Positions 1 through 4,778 of a stretch of DNA of 7,765 bases are shown piece by piece (the first letter of the stretch is position 1; each line of letters begins with the position of its first letter). The DNA is from Acidimicrobiales bacterium. Lineage in GTDB: Bacteria > Actinomycetota > Acidimicrobiia > Acidimicrobiales > VFJN01. The notes below the pieces were generated by a model, which was not told the origin of the DNA, did not search any database, and was given only the letters and a program-made list of their open reading frames with translations. The position numbers and the translations under genes were made by a program. Location of the stretch: the NCBI GenBank assembly GCA_016936035.1, contig JAFGPU010000501.1, forward strand, positions 1 through 7,765. Reading direction: 5' to 3'.

Positions 1-591
1 CGCCGCTCGTCGCACCAGCACCGCCCACAGCGGGACGAAGGCGTAGAAGCTCACCTCCACGCACAACGTCCACGCCGGCACGATGCCGTTCTCGCCGCCG
101 TGCGGCCAGTACAGCTGGGTCAGCGTCAGGTCGGCAAAGAGGTGCCACCCGCCGTCCACCACGATCCATCCGAGCGCCCACAGCGCCAGGAACGCCACCA
201 GGTAGGCCGGGTAGATCCGGGTGATCCGGCGCCGCGCGTAGGTCGCCAACGACGGGGAGGGGCCGCCGGTCAGGTGTGCCTGGACGAAGGGGGAGTAGAT
301 CAGGAACCCGGACAGGGCGAAGAACAACTGGACCCCGGCCGACAGGTAGATGCCGTGCGGCATGGTGTGCGGGTACAGCGCGGGGGCCACCAGGGTCGCG
401 TGGTGCACCCACACGGCGATGACGGCGACGGCGCGCAGGCCGTCGAGCTCGGGCTGGTACCCGCCGGGCGCGGCGCGAGGCCGCACACGGGCAGAGACGG
501 GCGACCACCACCGGGCGGCGCGGACCTCACGGTGGCCGACCGGCCCGACCGGTCTCTGCCCGCCCTCGACCGGCACGCCGTCGTTCAGCAT
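1..591 (-). CDS. Acyltransferase 3 family membrane protein (OafA/YrhL-like), N-terminal 197 residues, truncated by window edge
   Basis: This is an integral membrane acyltransferase of the acyltransferase-3 (AT3) family, whose members move acyl groups such as acetyl onto cell-surface sugars or lipids; the substrate cannot be told from the sequence. The frame is open from ATG at 591 to the window edge. After a hydrophilic N-terminus comes the family hallmark YQPELDGLRAVAV (residues 45-57), leading into the first membrane helix with the His pair at 63-64, where AT3 enzymes keep a conserved histidine. Further hallmarks are FFALSGFL (90-97), RRRITRIYPAYL (120-131) and WTLCVEVSFY (174-183) with Glu179. 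Full AT3 domains run about 350 residues, so roughly half is missing. The start is the only ATG close upstream of the hallmark; G-rich sequence precedes it but no well-spaced ribosome site. It is divergent from the phosphatase gene and probably unrelated to the cluster at right. Confidence 0.88.
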   Translation of the reverse strand, partial: MLNDGVPVEGGQRPVGPVGHREVRAARWWSPVSARVRPRAAPGGYQPELDGLRAVAVIAVWVHHATLVAPALYPHTMPHGIYLSAGVQLFFALSGFLIYSPFVQAHLTGGPSPSLATYARRRITRIYPAYLVAFLALWALGWIVVDGGWHLFADLTLTQLYWPHGGENGIVPAWTLCVEVSFYAFVPLWAVLVRRAA

Positions 592-700
592 CTCCCAACC
601 CCCACCCGTGCGGTCCGCAGACCGCGCCTCCCCAGATGGTGGGGGAGTGTGGCACACGAGGCTGCTGGCGGGCACGGCGGCGGCCTGCCACCATCCGCCG
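592..700. promoter_or_regulatory. Divergent intergenic region with two inverted repeats and a small palindrome
   Basis: This 109-bp gap lies between divergent genes, so it should hold promoters for both, but I see no convincing -10/-35 pair. It contains a perfect 6-bp hairpin gcggtc-cgca-gaccgc (610-625), a second dyad ctcccc...ggggag (628-633 with 642-647), and the odd-length palindrome gtgtg-g-cacac (647-657). For the phosphatase the best -10 is a weak CACCAT at 689-694, six bases before the GTG at 701. The role of the dyads is inferred only: operator, mRNA leader structure or chance in GC-rich DNA. Confidence 0.3.
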
Positions 701-1447
701 GTGACCTGGGTCATCGATCTCGACGGGGTGGTGTGGCTGACCGACGAGCCGATCGCCGGCGCGGCGGACGCGGTGGCGCGGCTGCAGGCGGGCGGGCATC
801 GCGTCCTGTTCGCCACGAACAACTCGTCCGCGCTGCTCCGCGAGCAGGAGGCCAAGCTGGCTGGGATGGGCATCGACGCGAGCGGTGCGGTGGTGACCTC
901 GGCCATGGCGGCGGCTCGGCTCGTCGAGCCGGGCGAGCGGGTGCTCGTGTGCGGGGGTCCGGGCATCGACGAGTCCGTGACCGCACGCGGCGCGACCGCT
1001 GTGCGCACCGGCGATGCGGACGCGGTCGTCGTCGGGTTCCATCGCGACTTCGACTACGAGCGCCTGCGGGTCGCGGTTCGTGCGATCCAGCGGGGCGCCC
1101 GGCTGATCGCCACCAACGACGACGCCACCTACCCGACGCCCGGCGGACCGATCCCGGGCGGCGGTGCCATCGTCGCGGCCGTGGCCTACGCGTCCCGCAC
1201 CGCGCCTGTCGTCGCCGGCAAGCCGCATGCGCCGATGGCCGACCTGGTGCGGACGATGGGGGGCGACGAGGGCGTGGTCGTGGGCGACCGGCCCGAGACC
1301 GACGGCACGTTCGCGGGTGCTCTCGGCTACCGCTTCGCCCTCGTGCTCACGGGGGTCACGCGGCCGTCCGACCTGCCGGTGACCCCGGCCCCGCACATGG
1401 TGGCCGACAGCCTCGCAGCGCTGGTGGCGGCGGGCGCCGGTCAGTAG
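701..1447 (+). CDS. HAD-IIA family phosphatase (NagD/glycerol-3-phosphate phosphatase-like)
   Basis: This is a cytoplasmic haloacid-dehalogenase phosphatase of 248 residues, close to the family norm. Motif I is DLDG at residues 6-9, with Asp6 the nucleophile and Asp8 the acid/base. Motif II is ATNNSS (38-43). Lys174 (AGKPH) is motif III, and GDRPETD (195-201) with Asp196 and Asp201 is the magnesium-binding motif IV. Between motifs II and III lies the C2 cap, including ATNDDATYPTPGG (137-149), typical of HAD-IIA enzymes. The gene position next to tlyA-nadK-recN matches Rv1692 of M. tuberculosis, described as a D,L-glycerol-3-phosphate phosphatase in lipid recycling, but the substrate here is inferred. 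GTG 701 was chosen because it places the first beta strand right before DLDG, as in the family. No Shine-Dalgarno is visible, so a leaderless transcript is possible. An in-frame GTG at 647 would add 18 unlikely residues. It ends inside the rhomboid gene's stop region on the other strand. Confidence 0.88.
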   Translation: MTWVIDLDGVVWLTDEPIAGAADAVARLQAGGHRVLFATNNSSALLREQEAKLAGMGIDASGAVVTSAMAAARLVEPGERVLVCGGPGIDESVTARGATAVRTGDADAVVVGFHRDFDYERLRVAVRAIQRGARLIATNDDATYPTPGGPIPGGGAIVAAVAYASRTAPVVAGKPHAPMADLVRTMGGDEGVVVGDRPETDGTFAGALGYRFALVLTGVTRPSDLPVTPAPHMVADSLAALVAAGAGQ

Positions 1448-1456
1448 CGCCCGCCG
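1428..1456. terminator. Hairpin at convergent gene ends, probable bidirectional terminator
   Basis: A perfect 10-bp inverted repeat, cggcgggcgc (1428-1437) and gcgcccgccg (1447-1456), encloses a 9-base loop (1438-1446). The loop holds the rhomboid stop (TGA on the minus strand, 1441-1443) and most of the phosphatase stop (TAG, 1445-1447). Both converging transcripts can form the hairpin. There is no T-run on either side, which fits the U-less hairpins often reported in GC-rich actinobacteria. Terminator function is inferred from position and stem strength. Confidence 0.6.
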
Positions 1457-2265
1457 AAGCCCCGGTCGTCGCCGCCCGGGGGCGGCGGCCAGTGCCCGGG
1501 GCGGTACCCGCCGGGGTGCAACGCCTGCGGCGGCGGGCCCACCGACCGGATGACGAGCGCGACCGCCGCGCCGAAGACGAAGCCCCCGACGTGGGCCACC
1601 CATGCGACGCCCTGGTTGGGATCGGTGAAGAACTGGAGCACGAACCAGAAGCCGAGCACCCACTTGGCGCGGATGTCGACGACGGTGATGAGGATCATGA
1701 ACACCGCGGTGCGGACCCGGGCGTTCGGGTACAGCACGAGGTAGGCGCCCATGATGGCGGCGATGGCGCCCGAGGCGCCGACGACCGGCACGGTCGACGA
1801 CGCCCCGACGGCCACGTGCGCGGCCGTGGCGGCGACTCCGCCCGCGAGGTAGAAGGCGGCGAACGCCACCTTGCCCAGGCGGTCCTCGATGTTGTTGCCG
1901 AACACCCAGAGGAACAGCAGGTTGCCGGCGAGGTGGAGCACGCCGCCGTGGAGGAACATCGACACCACCACCGCCAGCCACACGTTCTTGTCCCCGTCGA
2001 AGGCCGGTGACGCGGCCGCCCCCTCGCCGCACGCGTCCTCCTGGCCGGCGTTGAAGGTCAGCACGACCTCGTCGACGGTGAGGGGCCGGCCCTCGACCAC
2101 TTCGCACGGGATCGCCGCGTGCCGCAGGTTGAACTCGACGTCGTCGACGGTGTCGGAGAACGGGGTCGGCTGCCACAGCAGGAACACCGCCAGGCACGCA
2201 GCCAGGATGGCCCAGGTGACCACCGGTGTCGTGCGCACCGGGTTGTCGTCGCGGAGGGGGAGCAC
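1441..2265 (-). CDS. Rhomboid family intramembrane serine protease
   Basis: This is a polytopic membrane protease that cuts transmembrane helices of substrate proteins; the substrates are unknown. Numbering from GTG 2271 (276 residues), the first membrane helix is about 18-33. A hydrophilic external loop of about 60 residues follows, with Cys56 and Cys81. Then comes [12 protein letters not shown] (106-117), whose His113 and Asn117 match the oxyanion-site motif. The catalytic serine is Ser167 in GASG and the catalytic histidine is His227 in AHVGG. The last 30 residues are a Pro/Gly-rich tail. I prefer the second GTG, at 2265 (274 residues). The product then begins VLPLRDDNP, matching the usual start of this family, and a TACGTT -10 element lies seven bases upstream, as expected for a leaderless message. 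The first GTG (2271) remains possible. The gene faces against its neighbours and is not part of the rightward operon. Confidence 0.92.
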   Translation of the reverse strand: MLPLRDDNPVRTTPVVTWAILAACLAVFLLWQPTPFSDTVDDVEFNLRHAAIPCEVVEGRPLTVDEVVLTFNAGQEDACGEGAAASPAFDGDKNVWLAVVVSMFLHGGVLHLAGNLLFLWVFGNNIEDRLGKVAFAAFYLAGGVAATAAHVAVGASSTVPVVGASGAIAAIMGAYLVLYPNARVRTAVFMILITVVDIRAKWVLGFWFVLQFFTDPNQGVAWVAHVGGFVFGAAVALVIRSVGPPPQALHPGGYRPGHWPPPPGGDDRGFGGRY

Positions 2266-2272
2266 CGCCACG

Positions 2273-2278
2273 AACGTA
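2273..2278 (-). promoter_or_regulatory. Candidate leaderless -10 element for the rhomboid gene
   Basis: On the minus strand TACGTT (2278 down to 2273) fits the TANNNT -10 pattern and lies seven bases before GTG 2265. No good -35 is present; the hexamer 17 bases upstream reads GCGGCA. The spacing equals that of the opposite-strand promoter before 2343, which supports both readings. Confidence 0.4.
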
Positions 2279-2306
2279 GCGAGGGTGGCGCCGCCTGCCG
2301 CAGTCG

Positions 2307-2335
2307 TTGCCAGCAGGCAGGGCCGGTCGTAACCT
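2307..2335 (+). promoter_or_regulatory. Sigma-70-type leaderless promoter of the phasin-like/tlyA/nadK/recN/steA operon
   Basis: The -35 hexamer is TTGCCA (2307-2312), five of six bases matching TTGACA. A 17-base spacer leads to the -10 hexamer TAACCT (2330-2335), which fits TANNNT. The start codon ATG 2343 follows after seven bases (ccgcgcc), so transcription would start at or next to the A of ATG. No Shine-Dalgarno precedes this gene, consistent with a leaderless message. An inverted repeat, gcctgc (2293-2298) and gcaggc (2313-2318), flanks the -35 and could be an operator, although this is speculative. Confidence 0.62.
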
Positions 2336-2342
2336 CCGCGCC

Positions 2343-2960
2343 ATGGCCGACAACGATCTGCTCAAGCGGCTGCTCGACGCGGGCATGACCTTCACCGCGC
2401 TGACGCAGAGTCGTGCAGAGGAACTGATCCGCGACCTCGTGCGTGCGGGCGCCGTGCAGGCAGAGCACGCGCAGGCCGCGCTCGACGAGCTCGTGGAGCG
2501 CAGCAGGCGCAACAGCGAGAAGCTGATCGACGCCGTCCGCACCGAGATCGACGACCAGCTCGCCAAGCGCGACCTGGCGACCCGCGACGACATCGAACGG
2601 ATGGTGCAGCGCTTCGCCGACACGGCGAGCGCCGTGCTGAGCCAGGCCGCACCGGGGCGGCGTGGTGCCCGCGCGACGACGACCGCGCCGTCGTCGGCCA
2701 AGGCGTCCGCGAAGAAGTCGACCGCCAAGAAGTCGACCGCCAAGAAGTCCTCGGCGAAGAAGTCCTCGGCGAAGAAGTCGACCGCCAAGAGGTCCTCGGC
2801 CAAGAAGTCCTCGGCGAAGAAGTTGCCCGCCAAGAAGGCGCCGGCGAAGAAGTCGACCGGGAAGAAGTCGTCGGCGAAGAAGTCCTCGGCGAAGAAGTCG
2901 TCCGCCAAGAAGGCGTCGACCGGAACCGCCTCCTCGTCGACGTCGTCCTCCACCAGCTGA
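2343..2960 (+). CDS. Phasin/PhaF-like protein with histone H1-like AKK repeat tail
   Basis: This 205-residue protein has two parts. Residues 1-100 are charged and predicted helical ([11 protein letters not shown], then [20 protein letters not shown] and [14 protein letters not shown]), resembling the helical part of phasins and PhaF-type granule-associated proteins. Residues 116-195 are an extremely basic, low-complexity tail of pentapeptides ending in AKK, like the tails of histone H1, the mycobacterial HupB protein and Pseudomonas PhaF. By analogy it may bind DNA through the tail and another partner, a polymer granule or itself, through the helices; this is inferred, and no catalytic motif is visible. 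The C-terminus is Ser/Thr-rich. ATG 2343 was chosen because a well-formed promoter lies at leaderless spacing; GTG/ATG candidates upstream (from 2307) would lie inside that promoter. It is the first gene of the operon, and tlyA begins about 10 bp after its stop. Rv1693 occupies the same slot in M. tuberculosis, but I cannot claim homology. Confidence 0.82.
   Translation: MADNDLLKRLLDAGMTFTALTQSRAEELIRDLVRAGAVQAEHAQAALDELVERSRRNSEKLIDAVRTEIDDQLAKRDLATRDDIERMVQRFADTASAVLSQAAPGRRGARATTTAPSSAKASAKKSTAKKSTAKKSSAKKSSAKKSTAKRSSAKKSSAKKLPAKKAPAKKSTGKKSSAKKSSAKKSSAKKASTGTASSSTSSSTS
2703..2912 (+). repeat. In-frame tandem repeat: 14 units of 15 bp encoding the pentapeptide (S/T/A)xAKK
   Basis: Fourteen consecutive 15-bp units encode pentapeptides such as [15 protein letters not shown] and LPAKK (residues 121-190). 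There are only minor departures: STAKR at 146-150 and STGKK at 171-175. Lysine is almost always AAG. Synonymous changes between units (tcg/tcc, gcc/gcg) show the array is old or selected at protein level. Such arrays gain and lose units by slippage, so length may vary between strains. Confidence 0.9.
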
Positions 2961-2970
2961 CGCGGGAGCG

Positions 2971-3786
2971 GTCACGCCTCCTGTCCGCCGCCGGCTCGAC
3001 GCGGAGCTGGTCCGTCGAGGGCTGGCGGCCAGCCGGTCGCAGGCACGCGACGCCATCGACGCCGGCCGGGTGACCGTCGGCGGCGCTCCTGCGCTCAAGC
3101 CCGCCCGGCTCGTCGCACCCGACGAGCCGGTGCTGGTGTCCGGTGACGCACCGCCGTTCGTGTCGCGGGGCGGTGAGAAGCTCGACGCCGCCCTCGACCG
3201 GTTCACGGTGCCCGTGGCCGGGGTGCGAGCCCTCGACGCCGGCGCCTCCACCGGCGGCTTCACCGACTGCCTGATCCAACGCGGCGCCCGCCGGGTGGTG
3301 GCGGTCGACGTCGGCTACGGGCAGATCCACGAGCGGCTCCGTGCCGACCCTCGCGTCGAGGTGCACGAGCGGGTCAACGTGCGCGACCTCGCTGCCGGCG
3401 ACCTCGGCCCGCCGTTCGCGCTGGTGGTCGCCGACCTGTCGTTCATCTCGCTCCGCACCGTCCTGCCCAACCTCGTCGCCCTCGCCGGCTCCGACGCAGA
3501 TCTCGTGCTTCTCGTGAAGCCGCAGTTCGAGGCCGGGCGCCAGGACGCGTCCCGCGGCCGGGGCGTGATCCGCGACCCCGATGTGTGGCGGCGGGTGCTC
3601 GACGACGTGGTGCGCGCCCTGGAGGGTCACAGAGCAGCCATCATGGGGGTGATGGTGTCTCCGATCACCGGCGCGGAGGGGAACGTCGAGTTCCTCGTCC
3701 ATGCCCGCACAACGCCCACCCCCGCCGCGCGGCCCGTCGACCTCACGAGCGTCGTCGACGAGGCCATCGCGCACACCCGGGCCTAG
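2971..3786 (+). CDS. tlyA: TlyA family rRNA (cytidine-2'-O)-methyltransferase / hemolysin-like protein
   Basis: TlyA transfers methyl from S-adenosylmethionine to ribose 2'-O of rRNA cytidines (23S C1920, and in some species 16S C1409). Loss of the M. tuberculosis enzyme gives capreomycin resistance. Numbering from 2971 (271 residues; the M. tuberculosis protein has 268), an S4 RNA-binding domain spans about 6-58 ([20 protein letters not shown]). The FtsJ/RrmJ-type methyltransferase follows, with SRGGEK (65-70), the SAM loop DAGASTGGF (89-97), ADLSF (154-158), KPQFE (183-187) and GNVEF (237-241). The K-D-K-E tetrad is Lys70-Asp155-Lys183-Glu240. The odd point is the start. No ATG, GTG or TTG lies in frame between 2668 and the S4 domain, and the expected start falls on GTC 2971 or ACG 2974, just after GGGAG (2964-2968). 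The start is therefore provisional. It sits 10 bp after the phasin-like gene and 10 bp before nadK. Confidence 0.9.
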   Translation, partial: VTPPVRRRLDAELVRRGLAASRSQARDAIDAGRVTVGGAPALKPARLVAPDEPVLVSGDAPPFVSRGGEKLDAALDRFTVPVAGVRALDAGASTGGFTDCLIQRGARRVVAVDVGYGQIHERLRADPRVEVHERVNVRDLAAGDLGPPFALVVADLSFISLRTVLPNLVALAGSDADLVLLVKPQFEAGRQDASRGRGVIRDPDVWRRVLDDVVRALEGHRAAIMGVMVSPITGAEGNVEFLVHARTTPTPAARPVDLTSVVDEAIAHTRA

Positions 3787-3789
3787 GGG
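3785..3789 (+). promoter_or_regulatory. Ribosome binding site of nadK
   Basis: AGGGG overlaps the tlyA stop codon (TAG 3784-3786) and lies seven bases before ATG 3797. It supports that start over the upstream in-frame candidates from 3701, which lie inside tlyA. The overlap with the stop codon suggests translational coupling. Confidence 0.6.
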
Positions 3790-3796
3790 CGTCGCC

Positions 3797-4720
3797 ATGG
3801 CTGTCGTCGGCATGATCCTGCACCACGAGCGCGAACAGGCGGCCGACCTGGCGCGCGACGCGGCCGCATGGCTGACCGAGCGCGGCCACGAGGTGCGCCT
3901 GCCGATCCGCGACGCCGGCATCGCCGGGCTGAGCGAGCTCGGCGCCACGGACGAGGAGTTCAGCCGGGGACTCGACCTGGCCGTGAGCCTGGGCGGCGAC
4001 GGCACGATGCTCCGCACGGTCGACCTGGTCGCCGCCGAGGGGGTCCCCGTCGTCGGGGTGAACGTGGGCCAGCTGGGCTACCTGTCGGAGGTCGAGCCGC
4101 CGGGCCTCCGCATGGCGTTGAAGCGGTTCCTGGCCGGGTCGTTCGAGCTCGAGGAGCGCATGCTGCTGCAGGTGGCGGTCGACGCGGCCGGCGAGCTCGA
4201 GGGCGAGCCGCCGGGCGCGATCGGCGCGTACGACGACGGCAGCGACTCGCACCTGCCCCGCCTGGCGGGCGGCTCGTTCCTCGCGCTCAACGAGGCCGTC
4301 CTCGAGAAGACCCCGATGGGCCACACGGTGCGGCTGGGGGTCAGCATCGACGGCGAGGCCTTCACCCCCTACGCTGCGGACGGCTTGATCGTGGCCACGC
4401 CGACGGGGTCGACGGCCTACGCCTTCTCGGCCCGGGGACCGATCGTCGAGCCGACCCACCGCTGCCTGCTGATGACCCCTGTCTCGCCGCACATGCTCTT
4501 CGACCGCTCGCTGATCTTCGCTCCCGAGGCCCGGGTGCGCATCGCCGTCGCGGGCGACCGGCCGGCCACCTTGTCCGTCGACGGGCACAACCTCGGCACG
4601 CTGCAGCGCGGCGACGCCATCACGTGCACGGCGGCCTCCGGCTCGGCTCGCTTCGTCACCTTCGGGCCCCGCAACTTCCTGCGCATCCTCAAGACCAAGT
4701 TCGGGTTGAGCGACCGATGA
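3797..4720 (+). CDS. nadK: NAD kinase
   Basis: NAD kinase phosphorylates NAD to NADP in the cytoplasm, using ATP or, in many actinobacteria, polyphosphate. The 307 residues equal the length of M. tuberculosis PpnK. Family motifs are clear: LGGDGTM (65-71) with catalytic Asp68, NVGQLGYLSEV (89-99), the NAD-contacting NEAVLEK (165-171), DGLIVATPTGSTAY (195-208), and the late segment GPIVEPTHRCLLMTPVSPHMLF (214-235, described here as the strand after the TGSTAY motif). An acidic, glycine-rich stretch at about 133-158 before NEAVLEK looks like a loop insertion relative to the mycobacterial enzyme. ATG 3797 is chosen for its AGGGG site and because VVGMILHH forms the usual first beta strand. Its last codons overlap an ATGA that opens a 23-codon micro-ORF, and recN follows after 58 bp. 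NADP supply has no obvious direct link to its neighbours, although the order is conserved. Confidence 0.95.
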   Translation: MAVVGMILHHEREQAADLARDAAAWLTERGHEVRLPIRDAGIAGLSELGATDEEFSRGLDLAVSLGGDGTMLRTVDLVAAEGVPVVGVNVGQLGYLSEVEPPGLRMALKRFLAGSFELEERMLLQVAVDAAGELEGEPPGAIGAYDDGSDSHLPRLAGGSFLALNEAVLEKTPMGHTVRLGVSIDGEAFTPYAADGLIVATPTGSTAYAFSARGPIVEPTHRCLLMTPVSPHMLFDRSLIFAPEARVRIAVAGDRPATLSVDGHNLGTLQRGDAITCTAASGSARFVTFGPRNFLRILKTKFGLSDR

Positions 4721-4730
4721 GCGGGCGCCA

Positions 4731-4759
4731 CCGGGGGCGGGGCCGCCGGCGCCGCCCGG
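4731..4759 (+). other. GC-rich hairpin in the nadK-recN gap
   Basis: The arms gggcgg (4735-4740) and ccgccc (4752-4757) enclose an 11-base loop that is itself GC-rich. An alternative outer pairing is ccggg (4731-4735) with cccgg (4755-4759). It lies between the nadK stop and the recN ribosome site, with no T-run. It might be an RNA processing or attenuation point, or chance. Confidence 0.3.
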
Positions 4760-4766
4760 ACGACGA

Positions 4767-4773
4767 GGGGAGG
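4767..4773 (+). promoter_or_regulatory. Ribosome binding site of recN
   Basis: GGGGAGG (4767-4773) lies five bases before GTG 4779. It is the strongest Shine-Dalgarno in the window and fixes the recN start. Confidence 0.75.
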
Positions 4774-4778
4774 ACGCC

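Noticed and set aside
100..2010. 636-residue plus-strand open frame across the left part
   Set aside because: It is Arg/Gly/Asp-rich with no domain, and it lies over the acyltransferase, phosphatase and rhomboid genes in wrong frames.
2703..2912. CRISPR-like repeat array
   Set aside because: The units are contiguous 15-bp in-frame codon repeats with no unique spacers.
527..2953. 808-residue minus-strand open frame rich in FFAEDFF-type repeats
   Set aside because: It is the antisense reading of the AKK repeat and of parts of the phosphatase and rhomboid genes; low stop frequency in GC-rich DNA explains its length.
2950..2980. RF2-like programmed +1 frameshift at AGC-TGA-C joining the lysine-repeat protein to TlyA
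   Set aside because: The TGAC context is suggestive, but there is no upstream Shine-Dalgarno-like stimulator at the right spacing, and the P-site tRNA would not re-pair well on the shifted codon.
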